Made by a program: the position numbers and the translations under genes. Below are positions 1 through 7,926 of a stretch of 64,000 nt of DNA, piece after piece (the stretch's first letter is position 1; the number at the start of each line of letters is the position of its first letter). The DNA lies in assembly GCF_040219335.1 (NCBI RefSeq), contig NZ_JAVJSQ010000007.1, forward strand, positions 1 through 64,000, in the 5' to 3' direction. The DNA comes from Gimesia sp. (GTDB lineage: Bacteria > Planctomycetota > Planctomycetia > Planctomycetales > Planctomycetaceae). A model generated the notes under the pieces. The model was not told the origin of the DNA, did not search any database, and saw nothing but the letters and a program-made list of their open reading frames with translations.

Positions 1-62
1 TGGACCTCCGCTTCCCGGAGTTTTGAAATGATCTGTTCGGATGAATGACGTTTGGTGGGCAT
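1..62 (-). CDS. IS3-family transposase OrfA, N-terminal fragment (cut by window edge)
   Basis: Reading down from an ATG at 62 gives MPTKRHSSEQIISKLREAEV and continues off the window. This is the typical N-terminus of the small helix-turn-helix transposase subunit (HTH_Tnp_1) of IS3-family elements, which often begin M-x-K-R-x-x-x-E-Q-I-I-x-K-L-R-E-A-E. A GAGGAGGC ribosome binding site lies just upstream. OrfA binds the element's ends; the catalytic DDE part (OrfB) would lie outside the window. Only about 20 codons are visible, but the match is distinctive. Confidence 0.8.
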   Translation of the reverse strand, partial: MPTKRHSSEQIISKLREAEV

Positions 63-137
63 GTTGCCTCCTCCTCAATTGGGCCAGAATCCTGATTAGT
101 ATATCAAGTTCTGGACGCGGTTAAGGGGGCCAGGTCA
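1..137 (-). mobile_element. left end of an IS3-family insertion sequence (partial)
   Basis: The element runs off the window start. Its inner part encodes the start of an orfA-type transposase on the minus strand. Its outer tip, read on the minus strand, is TGACCTGGCCCCC (137 down to 125), which resembles the TG-starting, C-rich terminal repeats of the IS3 family (IS2-like). The other end, the rest of the transposase and any target duplication are outside the window. The boundary at 137 is inferred from the end-like sequence and from the coding frame that begins right after it. Confidence 0.6.
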
Positions 138-163
138 GCATCTCGTCTGCTTCAGCCGCACGT

Positions 164-1375
164 ATGAATGGATGGACGCCCCCGGAGACAGGTCCAACGA
201 CCGTGACCATCGGGGTAGGTGCGTTGGGGGCACAAGTTCTTCTAAACGCCAAACGAATGGGCATAACAATCGATACCCTCATCGATGATGATCGCCTGCT
301 TCCTCATAATCTTGCTAGACATGCTCTGCCCGGTTACGCGTTGGGTTTTCCGAAATCGGAGAGCATGCGAGTACTTCTGAATGACATTCTCGACTCGGAT
401 GAAACCAGCAAGGCAATTGTTGCAAATGTTCTTCGACCGGGTGAACATCATGACGCTGTTGAGAAGGCTTTGGGTGAAGCGGATATGATTCTCGACATGT
501 CGGCATCAGTGGCTGTCGCCCGTGCACTGGCGTCCGATGCACAATCCAATGCCAGACGGGTGTCCATGTTTTTGAATCCCACCGGGACAGACCTCGTCGT
601 TCTGGCGGAAGATGCTGATCGTACCTGTCCTCTCGACATGCTTGAATTGCAGTTCTATCGCGATTTGGTGAATCGCGATGACCTGGCCGGACACTTTGCC
701 CCGAACGATGGTCGCCAGCGGTACGGCCAGTCATGCCGAGATGTCACTTCGCGAATTCCTCAAGACTCAATGGCAGTACACGGTGGCATCGGCACGCGTA
801 TGTTGCGCCGACTACTTTCCGATACTTCAGCGACAGCCGCCGTATGGCGTTTGGATGATGACCTTGAGATAAAGCGGATCGAGTTGAAGCCTGCGCCAGT
901 GATCCAACGGCAGATTTCAGACTGGACGATCAAATTGGACACGACAGTTGTGGAGCGCCTGCAGGCATTGCGGCGATCAAAACTACCGAATGAAACTGGC
1001 GGCGTACTCATCGGGTCTTTTGATGTTCATCGACGTATTGCCTACATCGTTAACACGATTCCATCGCCTCCTGACAGCGATGAGTGGCCAACGCTTTACA
1101 TTCGAGGCTCCAAAGGATTGCGCCGAAAGGTTGAGAGTATCGTTACAAAAACCGATGGAGCATTGCACTACGTTGGCGAGTGGCACTCGCATCCCGACGG
1201 CTGTTCGACTATGCCCAGTTCGGATGACATGAAAGTGTTCACTTGGCTAACGGATAGGATGCGTCAGGATGGATTTCCAGGACTTATGATGATTGTCGGA
1301 GATAATGACCAAGTGAATTGTTTTATTGGCGAAATCATGGCAATCGAAAATCTTATTCCCCCACTGCACATATGA
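164..1375 (+). CDS. ThiF/E1-like adenylyltransferase fused to a JAB/JAMM isopeptidase, probably 5'-truncated
   Basis: Residues about 15-60 form the ThiF/MoeB/E1 nucleotide-binding start: GVGALG, then a DDD pair and NLARH, the usual Asp and N-x-x-R positions. The C-terminal third is a Mov34/MPN/JAB domain: TGGVLIG near residue 277, then HSHP near 341 followed by ten residues and Asp, the exact zinc-binding JAMM spacing (H-x-H-x10-D). Such proteins activate a ubiquitin-like C-terminus and trim ubiquitin-like conjugates; related enzymes occur in CBASS type II, Bil and other bacterial Ub-like conflict systems. The frame stays open upstream of ATG 164 back to about 125, where the IS end lies, and there is almost no sequence before the Gly-rich loop. 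I infer an N-terminal part (extra E1 residues or an E2 domain) was removed by the IS. No clear ribosome binding site precedes 164. The stop overlaps the next ATG (ATGA). Confidence 0.8.
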   Translation: MNGWTPPETGPTTVTIGVGALGAQVLLNAKRMGITIDTLIDDDRLLPHNLARHALPGYALGFPKSESMRVLLNDILDSDETSKAIVANVLRPGEHHDAVEKALGEADMILDMSASVAVARALASDAQSNARRVSMFLNPTGTDLVVLAEDADRTCPLDMLELQFYRDLVNRDDLAGHFAPNDGRQRYGQSCRDVTSRIPQDSMAVHGGIGTRMLRRLLSDTSATAAVWRLDDDLEIKRIELKPAPVIQRQISDWTIKLDTTVVERLQALRRSKLPNETGGVLIGSFDVHRRIAYIVNTIPSPPDSDEWPTLYIRGSKGLRRKVESIVTKTDGALHYVGEWHSHPDGCSTMPSSDDMKVFTWLTDRMRQDGFPGLMMIVGDNDQVNCFIGEIMAIENLIPPLHI

Positions 1376-2139
1376 CAGAAGACAAATCCAAACCTAATCC
1401 GGTACTGAACTTCTTCAGTCTCAGCGATGATTACGAGCGAAGGGCGCGATTCCTACCGGCCGTCTTGACCGTCTTGGTTGCCTTGCCGGTCGCGATGGCG
1501 TTCGGAATTGAGATGATGCAATTTGTCACGCTCCTCACGACGGGTGTCGGAATCGGTGCCGTACTTGCGGTAGGGATTTCCCACTTGGCTTCGGCTTTGG
1601 GAAACCGCCTTCAGAAAAAATTGTGGCCTGACTGGCCTTATGATGCACCGACAAATCAATGGTTAAAACCCGACAATGCAGCAAGGTCTCAACAACAGAA
1701 GAAACAGTGGTACGGGACAATCAAAGCTGTCACCGGACTGGACATCGCGAAACTGGCGAAATCGGATGACGGAGAGGAAGCTCGACGCGTCATCAATGAC
1801 GCCGTCTCAAAAGTTCGGTCACGATTGTGGAAGCAAGACGGCCCGGCAACAGACTTGGTGCGATTGAGGAACATCGATTACGGATACGCGCGAAACTTGA
1901 CGGGACTGAGGGTAATCTGGATTCCAGCTGCCCTTTTGAGTTGTGCAGGATGCTGGGTCGCCTGGTGGAAACTCGATGGTCACATACTGTGGGCGGTTCT
2001 GTCGACCGTGTTGCTCTGCATCCTTCCGCTGGTTGGTGTCTTTGTCCTTCCGGGCTATGTTCGGCAGAAGGCGGATTATTATGCCGAAGCCTTCTTTGCG
2101 GCGATGGAACGATTGAATGCAGATGAAAATGCTGCGTAA
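1372..2139 (+). CDS. four-helix membrane protein coupled to the E1-JAB gene
   Basis: The 255-residue protein starts at an ATG that overlaps the stop of the E1-JAB gene (ATGA), so the two are translationally coupled. It has a charged N-terminus with the pattern DDYERRARFLPA, two hydrophobic segments at about 27-45 and 50-72, a soluble middle of about 100 residues, then two more hydrophobic segments at about 178-198 and 204-226. I do not recognise a named domain. Small multi-helix membrane proteins next to Ub-like or nucleotide-signalling enzymes are often membrane-damaging effectors, and the tight coupling suggests that role, but this is inference. A membrane anchor or target of the E1-JAB enzyme would fit as well. 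Confidence 0.75.
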   Translation: MTEDKSKPNPVLNFFSLSDDYERRARFLPAVLTVLVALPVAMAFGIEMMQFVTLLTTGVGIGAVLAVGISHLASALGNRLQKKLWPDWPYDAPTNQWLKPDNAARSQQQKKQWYGTIKAVTGLDIAKLAKSDDGEEARRVINDAVSKVRSRLWKQDGPATDLVRLRNIDYGYARNLTGLRVIWIPAALLSCAGCWVAWWKLDGHILWAVLSTVLLCILPLVGVFVLPGYVRQKADYYAEAFFAAMERLNADENAA

Positions 2140-2162
2140 TCAAACTTAATTCGAATACTAAA

Positions 2163-2191
2163 AAGCCCTGCATCATCCTGACGCAGGGCTT
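2163..2191 (+). terminator. hairpin terminator after the E1-JAB/membrane pair
   Basis: AAGCCCTGC (2163-2171) pairs perfectly with GCAGGGCTT (2183-2191) around an 11-base loop, 24 bases after the stop codon at 2139. There is no long T-tract on either side, so termination strength is uncertain. Confidence 0.6.
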
Positions 2192-2655
2192 GCCTGACGC
2201 TCAGGAACAAATTGACTAGTGGCGGCTGGACTATAACGAAAACCGCTCACACAGCTCACTGGGAAATCAGACCCCGGTGGAGTTCGCGAAAAATTCATCC
2301 CTGGCGTTAGGAATGAATTTACCTTGGTTCTCTAACATTCTAACTGGTACAAGGTTGGGGGCAGGTCAAGATAAGAAGTACCCCCCAGGGTTCGAACCTG
2401 CAACCTTCAGTTTCCTGAAACGAGGGTTTTGAATCTCCCAAATAAGATTGAATCAAACCTGCTGGAAGACACCAACAGCGACAATTCAATCAACAGGAGT
2501 GCATTCTTAAGTATCTATGAATAAGCAGTTTACGCATTTCGTTGTTTTATGTGTCCATTCTTGAACCACTCAAAACGGTGATTAATTACTTGTTAGATTT
2601 TTTATAGATGAAAAATTCAGCTTTTGCTTACATCTATCCTTGGTCAAGTCTCCTA
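2192..2655. other. gene-free accessory stretch with a tRNA 3'-end-like relic
   Basis: No credible coding frame is visible. On the minus strand around 2376-2410 there is a T-arm-like sequence (GGTTCGAACC flanked by near-complementary bases) followed by GGGGGGTACTT. The same tail ends the tRNA-Arg-like sequence near 11069. The rest is AT-rich with no recognised signal. The stretch lies between the E1-JAB module and the toxin cassettes and may be a recombination scar. Confidence 0.4.
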
Positions 2656-2931
2656 TTATGAGAGACTGTCGGCCCGGACGAAGGCTTCCCGGTCGACGCT
2701 CCAGATGGGGTGATTTGGCGTGGTGCCGATGGGCTTGGATTCCCCTTCCACACCGATGTCCAGCGTCTTGGCGGCTTGATGATGGAAGGTGCCGGTGACG
2801 ATCTGGAAGCCGGGGCCCGGGCTCTTAGCGATCGGCGGACAGGCTTCAATCTTTAACAGAGTGGCATCGCCCTGAATGCCACATTCGGGAACGGAAATAT
2901 AAATAGTTCCGCCAACGGTGGCGGATTGTAG
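2656..2931 (-). pseudogene. Hint-domain fragment of a polymorphic toxin (copy A)
   Basis: Minus-strand translation gives the middle of a Hint (intein/hedgehog-like) domain: TVGGTIYISVPEC, then a stretch ending TTPNHPIWSVD (the T-x-x-H of Hint block B) and RADSL, then a stop. The N-terminal cysteine block and the C-terminal HN block are both missing, and no toxin domain follows. It begins right after the end of the 168-residue ORF. At DNA level it is a near-identical direct repeat of 4431-4697. It cannot be functional and is best read as a leftover of cassette recombination. Confidence 0.8.
2664..2930 (-). repeat. direct repeat R1, copy 1 (Hint-coding)
   Basis: About 267 bases with roughly 90% or better identity by eye to 4431-4697, same orientation. 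The repeat encodes the middle of the Hint domain and could serve as a homologous recombination site for exchanging toxin tips. Confidence 0.8.
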
Positions 2932-2934
2932 TGT

Positions 2935-3441
2935 TCAACCTCTTATTTGGCGTTCCATCTGAATTCGATACCGTCTTGCTTTATGACGCAATTGTTGAGT
3001 GAATGTCTTGTTTTCCTCTATAGCTAATAATGCATGGATGACGGTTGCCGTTTGGTCTACATCTAAATCGACATCTGCAAGCCAGCAAAAAGCCTGCTCT
3101 GCCCAATATCCCCCCCTCGATACCGCATAAACAACAAGCCGATCAAATGGAAAATGAGGAACTGTCGTCTTGTGAACCCCAGACTCGTTAATGAATCGTT
3201 CAAGTCGTTCACACAATTCTTCGATTGTTGAGTTGAGAAGCGGAAGAATGAATACCAAGGACCTCGTCTCATCTAAGTGGGCAAGGCCATCGGCAGTATC
3301 TACGACCCAAGTGCCATCCCTCAAGACACCAATTGTGATTTCTGAGGAACCTAAAGTCCCTAGGCTAAACCATTCCACGGTCGGTCTTTCAGGTCTTCGA
3401 ATCACTCGATTGACCCAAACGGGTTCTTTACCAGATAACAT
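2935..3441 (-). CDS. probable immunity-type protein, start unclear
   Basis: The 168-residue frame (from ATG 3441) is a soluble, mixed alpha/beta protein rich in Trp, Glu and Asp, with no signal peptide. I do not recognise the family. Position supports an immunity role: it follows the toxin-tip/partner pair at 3554-4731 and is abutted by Hint fragment A. The same frame stays open for about 47 codons upstream of 3441, back into the end of the 3554-3895 gene, with protein-like composition (for example GGLRSENYVWVSRCHAKQF) but no standard start codon. The gene may therefore be 5'-truncated or use an unusual start. Confidence 0.55.
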   Translation of the reverse strand: MLSGKEPVWVNRVIRRPERPTVEWFSLGTLGSSEITIGVLRDGTWVVDTADGLAHLDETRSLVFILPLLNSTIEELCERLERFINESGVHKTTVPHFPFDRLVVYAVSRGGYWAEQAFCWLADVDLDVDQTATVIHALLAIEENKTFTQQLRHKARRYRIQMERQIRG

Positions 3442-3553
3442 GGTATCAGCCTTTAACCCTCGTTTTTCTAGGAACTGCTTAGCGTGGCACCGTGAAACCC
3501 ATACGTAGTTCTCGGATCGTAACCCTCCAGCCTTGAAATTTACTCGTGTGAAG

Positions 3554-3895
3554 TCAGGTTTCGAATGGCAAAGTTGTTTTAGTTATTTTTGAATCAATTA
3601 TACGCATACTCCAGTTATTTTCATCCTCTTCATCTACACATTCAAAATACCCGTCAACTTGAAAATGAGATGAGACGATACGGTTCACAACGTCCTCTAC
3701 CATAATGTCCGCATACTTTGCAGTCGCCCCAAAAAAGACATAATCTGAATAACCAAATGCCTTGGTTAGAGTCCAGTTCATTACGAGCCCTTTATATATC
3801 AGATCAGTCGAAAATTCTTCAATGATCTTCATCAAGGATTCGCCAGTGTCTTCATAGGGTTCGAGCCAACCCTTTACGTTGTAAAGTCGTCCCAT
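3554..3895 (-). CDS. probable immunity protein for the nuclease toxin tip
   Basis: A 113-residue acidic, soluble protein whose ATG lies two bases after the stop of the toxin-tip frame 3898-4731, the usual toxin-immunity arrangement. It contains no membrane segment or signal peptide and has an acidic run (CVDEEDENN) near residue 87. The family is not recognised. From position alone I infer that it binds and neutralises the PD-(D/E)xK-like nuclease encoded just upstream. Confidence 0.65.
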   Translation of the reverse strand: MGRLYNVKGWLEPYEDTGESLMKIIEEFSTDLIYKGLVMNWTLTKAFGYSDYVFFGATAKYADIMVEDVVNRIVSSHFQVDGYFECVDEEDENNWSMRIIDSKITKTTLPFET

Positions 3896-3897
3896 TT

Positions 3898-4731
3898 TTA
3901 ATCTCCCAATCCAATCCGCACGATAACATCTTTAGATTCAAGATAACCTTTGACATTTGGATGGACGCCATATTTGAACCAATATTCAACTTTTTTCCCT
4001 TCTTTGCGGGCATGTGCCAAAGTTGCTCTGAGTTGATTCTTAAATGCCTTTCCCGAATAGTATTTAGCCCTATCAACAGCACCAAGAGATCGCTTCACCT
4101 GGATTAAGCGATTATTGGTTAAGACATCTATTTCAAATGTTTTCCCTGCATGCATGAATTCCTGGCCAGTTTTACCTTTGACCACACCTGCAACAAGATC
4201 TTCATAGTGAGCATCCAATGCCTGAGAAGACTTGCCTTGGTCATTAAATTTTTTTGCTCGTGGAGATAGACAAAGCCCCCCATTATGCACCAGCACACCC
4301 GAGTCGGCAACGTAGTAGGTGTGTTTGACTTGGACTTCGAGGTTGTAGACCGCTTCGGGCGGGCCGCGGGGACTGATACTCTTGACGGTGGTGATGCCGT
4401 TTAGGTTTTGTAAACGCTCACCCACCGTCAGGCTGTCTGCTCTGACGAAGGCTTGTCTGTCGACGCTCCAGAAGGGGTGGTTTGGCGTAGTGCCGATGGG
4501 CTTGGATTCCCCTTCCACACCGATGTCCAGCGTCTTGGCGGCTTGATGATGGAAGGTGCCGGTGACGATCTGGAAGCCGGGTCCCGGGCTCTTAGCGATC
4601 GACGGACAGGCTTCAATCTGCAACAGTGTGGCATCGCCCTGAATGCCACATTCGGGAACAGAGATATAGAGCGTCTCACCAACTGTGGCCCGTTGTAAGG
4701 ATAACCAGAGTGTAGGCCGAAGCAGTTGCAC
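3898..4731 (-). CDS. orphan polymorphic-toxin tip: Hint domain plus PD-(D/E)xK-like nuclease
   Basis: The first about 140 residues are a Hint self-splicing-type domain: TTPNHPFWSVD (block B T-x-x-H), later VLVHNG, the conserved junction before the toxin. The last about 125 residues form a small domain containing FEIDVLTNNRLIQVKRS, matching the D-x(n)-(E/Q)-x-K signature of restriction-endonuclease-fold toxins; basic residues are plentiful. GTG 4731 is the first plausible start, but the frame is open to 4896 and the upstream residues (KPIQDIQTGQWVKAD) are clearly Hint too, so the true gene has lost its N-terminus, including the Hint cysteine and any secretion domain. It is probably a silent cassette that gains a delivery domain by recombination. 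The immunity-like gene 3554-3895 follows at once. Confidence 0.75.
   Translation of the reverse strand: MQLLRPTLWLSLQRATVGETLYISVPECGIQGDATLLQIEACPSIAKSPGPGFQIVTGTFHHQAAKTLDIGVEGESKPIGTTPNHPFWSVDRQAFVRADSLTVGERLQNLNGITTVKSISPRGPPEAVYNLEVQVKHTYYVADSGVLVHNGGLCLSPRAKKFNDQGKSSQALDAHYEDLVAGVVKGKTGQEFMHAGKTFEIDVLTNNRLIQVKRSLGAVDRAKYYSGKAFKNQLRATLAHARKEGKKVEYWFKYGVHPNVKGYLESKDVIVRIGLGD
4280..4505 (-). repeat. direct repeat R2, copy 1 (Hint C-terminal half)
   Basis: About 226 bases closely matching 6182-6407 in the same orientation. It encodes the end of the Hint domain through the VLVHNG junction. Sequence similarity stops exactly where the toxin-specific part begins, as expected for exchangeable tips. 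Confidence 0.8.
4431..4697 (-). repeat. direct repeat R1, copy 2 (Hint-coding)
   Basis: Second copy of the 267-base repeat seen at 2664-2930, inside the Hint part of the nuclease-toxin cassette. The left part also overlaps repeat R2, so this cassette carries the most complete Hint region in the window. Confidence 0.8.
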
Positions 4732-4918
4732 GCGCGCCGTCGTCCCATCCAGTTTGGGAGCATCGAGTGACAGCAGCTTCCAGGTCGCCGGGTCAACGTC
4801 TTTCCCGAACTCGGTATCATCCTCTTCAGCAGGATTGTCGGCTTTGACCCACTGACCGGTTTGGATATCCTGAATCGGTTTCGAAGTTAGCGGTATTTAA
4901 ATTAAGGATTAATAATAA

Positions 4919-5758
4919 TTACATTTTAAACGCGACTAATCGAGCCCATTCAGGATGCTTATCGTTCAGATTGATTATTGAATCGTTTATTCCCCCTTTT
5001 ACAACAACATTCGACGTTCTGTCTAAAGTAACGACTTCTTTTGCAAAAGCTGTTATGAGAACTTCCGAGTGTATCGAAAGAGGGCCTTGTTCAGGAAATC
5101 TAATTAGATTCGTAAAGTAATCATTGATAGTCAGATCAGATTGAATTTTAAACCAATCTGTATTGCTTGCAATAATCCACCAATCATCGACCTTGAAGGA
5201 AATTGCCATGTGACCGGAGATTAAAATATCTTCAACAAGTAATGCAGTAAGAGAACTCTCATTCCATTTTTCTTGTGGTAAGTATATGTCAGAATTTGAA
5301 TGGATATGTGAAATTGCATCAAATCCCAACTCATTGTTAAAGTTACAATACCTCTGGGATTCCTTATCATAGATTAGCTGAAATAGAATTCGCGAAATTA
5401 GTTGCTCTACCAAAAAGACTGATTGCTTTAGAGTACAGTTCGCCCACACACCGGTCTTAACCCAATACCCGTGTTCCTTACGCATGCTCCAGTTTGATTT
5501 CATAGGACTGTAACCGATAATAAACTGATTTAAGTCGGAGTCAAATTCAATCAAAAGAATCTCTGTGTTTCTTCGTGGCGTAAATTGAGAATCCCATTTT
5601 TCTGAAACAGTTTCTATGCAAAAAGTTTGGTGTGACCAAACGCCAAATAACTGGCTGGAAAACCACTGTTGGCTAAGGTTGACAAGTAATTGCTCAAATA
5701 GCTCAGGTATATTTGGATAATCAGTTACATGAGAATTACTACTAAGAGGTGACCACAT
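4919..5758 (-). CDS. probable immunity protein for the second toxin tip
   Basis: A 279-residue AT-rich gene with no signal peptide or membrane segment; rich in Trp, Asn, Ser and Ile. It starts 33 bases after the toxin-tip frame ending at 5791 and reads in the same direction, so it is the natural partner of that toxin. I do not recognise its family. Its length is larger than most single-domain immunity proteins, so it could be a two-domain protein. The low GC content contrasts with the GC-rich Hint repeats on both sides. Confidence 0.6.
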   Translation of the reverse strand: MWSPLSSNSHVTDYPNIPELFEQLLVNLSQQWFSSQLFGVWSHQTFCIETVSEKWDSQFTPRRNTEILLIEFDSDLNQFIIGYSPMKSNWSMRKEHGYWVKTGVWANCTLKQSVFLVEQLISRILFQLIYDKESQRYCNFNNELGFDAISHIHSNSDIYLPQEKWNESSLTALLVEDILISGHMAISFKVDDWWIIASNTDWFKIQSDLTINDYFTNLIRFPEQGPLSIHSEVLITAFAKEVVTLDRTSNVVVKGGINDSIINLNDKHPEWARLVAFKM

Positions 5759-5790
5759 TTCATGCCTTGTAGATATAATTATAAAATAGT

Positions 5791-6495
5791 TTAAAGGCTA
5801 GGAATTAGCCTCCCTTTTAAAATATCTTTTCCATCAAACCAAGCTTTACCATCAAGGTAGAAAGTAGTTTTCTTTAATAATTCAGAGTTTTCCCAAATAC
5901 TTCGAAATTCCATATTTGTGAAATTAAAACGATGCCAATCTTTTGAATCTTTTACAGCAGCTAAGACTTTAAATCGATCTAAATTAAAATGAATATGCTT
6001 TGCATTTTTTGAAGCCTCATCAAATGCAAGATCAAAGACTCCATTATTCTCTGCATTAAATTGAGTTAACTTATTCTCCTTCCACTTCCAAAATGGTAAT
6101 CCACCTGTTTCGTCAGCAAAATTTTGATAATTTTTTTTGGGACCAAGCCCAAGTGCTATTTCATCAGATTTACAAGGTGCTCCATTATGCACCAGCACAC
6201 CCGTGTCGGCAACGTAGTAAGTGTGTTTGACTTGGACTTCGAGGTTGTAGACCGGTTCGGGTGGGCCGCGGGGACTGATACTCTTGACGGTTGTGATGCC
6301 GTTTAGGTTTTGTAGCCGTTCACCGACGGTCAGGCTGTCTGCCCGGACGAAGGCTTGGCGGTCGACGCTCCAGATGGGGTGATTTGGCGTGGTGTCGATG
6401 GGTTTGGGGGCCAGGAAAGGTGTCAGGAACCTTTGATTGACGCAGCGCAACTTCAGTCGCTCCAGTAAATCGAGTTGTGGTCTGGTTAGTTCCAT
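5791..6495 (-). CDS. orphan polymorphic-toxin tip: Hint C-terminal half plus unknown toxin domain
   Basis: The frame starts with about 28 unrelated residues, then jumps into the Hint domain at TTPNHPIWSVD and runs through VLVHNG. The tip of about 130 residues contains ALGLGPKKNYQNFADETGG, KHIHFNLDRF and NFTNMEFRSIWEN. This pattern reminds me of the 'polymorphic toxin type 27' family, but I hold that only weakly. The Hint domain lacks its first half, so self-cleavage is not possible as it stands. A GTG at 6522 would give nine more residues; neither start has a convincing ribosome binding site. The candidate immunity gene is 4919-5758. Confidence 0.6.
   Translation of the reverse strand: MELTRPQLDLLERLKLRCVNQRFLTPFLAPKPIDTTPNHPIWSVDRQAFVRADSLTVGERLQNLNGITTVKSISPRGPPEPVYNLEVQVKHTYYVADTGVLVHNGAPCKSDEIALGLGPKKNYQNFADETGGLPFWKWKENKLTQFNAENNGVFDLAFDEASKNAKHIHFNLDRFKVLAAVKDSKDWHRFNFTNMEFRSIWENSELLKKTTFYLDGKAWFDGKDILKGRLIPSL
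6182..6407 (-). repeat. direct repeat R2, copy 2 (Hint C-terminal half)
   Basis: Matches 4280-4505 closely in the same orientation. The join at about 6407, where Hint homology stops abruptly within a reading frame, marks a past recombination point. Confidence 0.8.
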
Positions 6496-6524
6496 AGGAT
6501 AACTTGAATCAGGGAGACACACAG

Positions 6525-7070
6525 CTAGTCTCCAGAGTTTCCATTCTGGATTCCCACTTCACTTCTCCATTGAATCAGTGCCTGATTCTCAGATAACTCC
6601 GGAAAGACTTCCAGTGAAATCTCAACAAACATCTGTGCAATCTCCTGCAACATCGATTCAAAATGTGAAAATTCGATGTCATAACCTTCATGTACTGAAT
6701 GATCGCAGTCTCTCATATCAAACGACACGCGATAGAGACCATTCTTTTTTTGCACTAACACGTCAAAGTTGAAACCTTGCTCAAAAAAGTGGATTAAAAA
6801 GCTACGGACGTGTTCATTCTTTGATGTAGAGATAACCTCGGGCAACTGCTCCAGGAATATTGAAAGTTCACAATCAACGGGCAGCAGTATTTCCTCTCCG
6901 TCACCAAAACAAAGCTTAAAGTCAAAAGCTCCACTTTCATAAAGCGCTCGACAAACTGCTGAGATCACGGCGGGGGCATAATCCACAGGGTCATACAACT
7001 CCAGCCGAGCCTTATTCTTCAGGGATTGATAGGCATCAGATTTGACAGTAAATGAAAACATGGCGTTCAT
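6525..7070 (-). CDS. probable orphan immunity-type protein
   Basis: A 181-residue acidic soluble protein (from MNAMFSFTVKSD). A TTG at 7097 would add nine residues but is a poor start. The sequence is rich in Phe, Glu and Ser and has no signal peptide. The gene ends just before the second toxin-tip frame, as in a stack of immunity genes whose toxins have been lost. I do not recognise the family. Confidence 0.55.
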   Translation of the reverse strand: MNAMFSFTVKSDAYQSLKNKARLELYDPVDYAPAVISAVCRALYESGAFDFKLCFGDGEEILLPVDCELSIFLEQLPEVISTSKNEHVRSFLIHFFEQGFNFDVLVQKKNGLYRVSFDMRDCDHSVHEGYDIEFSHFESMLQEIAQMFVEISLEVFPELSENQALIQWRSEVGIQNGNSGD

Positions 7071-7139
7071 TATCCAGAACCGAATGAATCTGGCCAAAGT
7101 AGTGACACACGAGAAACACTCCTAATGACTCACTAAGCT

Positions 7140-7174
7140 GATCAGACTTCGATCAACTCGACCGCAGCGACAAT
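7140..7174 (-). pseudogene. relic of the 3' end of a second TROVE gene
   Basis: About 35 bases match the last codons of the TROVE gene (8415-8449) at about 29-30 positions. The minus-strand reading is IVAAVELIEV-stop, against [14 protein letters not shown] in the intact gene. An in-frame stop lies immediately upstream, so only the tail survives. Confidence 0.5.
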
Positions 7175-7323
7175 CTAAATAAGTGGACTAGATCTCTTAT
7201 ACTTCTTCACTTCCTTGCTGTCTCGTTACACCCCGCTCTGGTACACCACTTCGTCTGTGACTTTACGAGTTTTGGCGTCCCATCACTCATTACGGAGCTT
7301 GACGATTCCAGAAATTTTTCTGC

Positions 7324-7764
7324 TCAAGTTCCTTTTAACTTTTCTCCATCTTCTTCACTAAGATGAACTAGGAAATAAGATTCATCCAGACTTGGATTAG
7401 TATAATGTTCACACCAAACCAAGTGAGGAAATGTAATATCAGCCGATATATCTTCTCCCGTTTTGGAATGACAAAGTGGACATTCCCAATATAGATGGAT
7501 AGGCATATCATTTGCGAAGCTCCCGTAGACTTTTCCTTCGATATGTTGGATTTCAACCTCTCTCGGTACTATACGCCATCCTTCAGTCTCATCATCTATT
7601 GCCCAATGTGCGCCTAATCTATACTCATAACCTTCTTCAGGCTTCCCGTAAGCATGACATCGCTTCACTGCCTTCACTGCTTTTTCTTCAGAACTGGAAA
7701 ATACAAATATTTTATCTCCCCAGTATCCTTCATAAACAAAGATGAGTTCAGATTTCGGGATCAT
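7324..7764 (-). CDS. probable orphan immunity-type protein
   Basis: A 146-residue acidic protein with no signal peptide. It contains HLYWECPLCHSKTGEDI, a single C-x-x-C pair that might bind metal or simply be structural, followed by another Cys/His-containing stretch. The family is not recognised. Size, acidity, AT-rich coding and location among toxin cassettes suggest an immunity protein. About 250 bases separate it from the next gene, and no toxin frame is visible there. Confidence 0.55.
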   Translation of the reverse strand: MIPKSELIFVYEGYWGDKIFVFSSSEEKAVKAVKRCHAYGKPEEGYEYRLGAHWAIDDETEGWRIVPREVEIQHIEGKVYGSFANDMPIHLYWECPLCHSKTGEDISADITFPHLVWCEHYTNPSLDESYFLVHLSEEDGEKLKGT

Positions 7765-7926
7765 AATTCTCTACCATAGATATCTCATAAAATGAACCAG
7801 GGCGTTTTTATTGACTGCCGTTGAAGATTATTGTTTTCGCCAGGCATGGAGTCTTCCACTGAGAGAAATCAGTTCAATATTCAAGTATTAACGTTACTGC
7901 GTTTATCATTCACAATTAGTCGCATG

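Noticed and set aside
4428..4820. Alternative minus-strand frame over the Hint repeats
   Set aside because: The same wrong-frame peptide occurs in copy A (2634-2849), showing it is only a shadow of the repeated Hint DNA.
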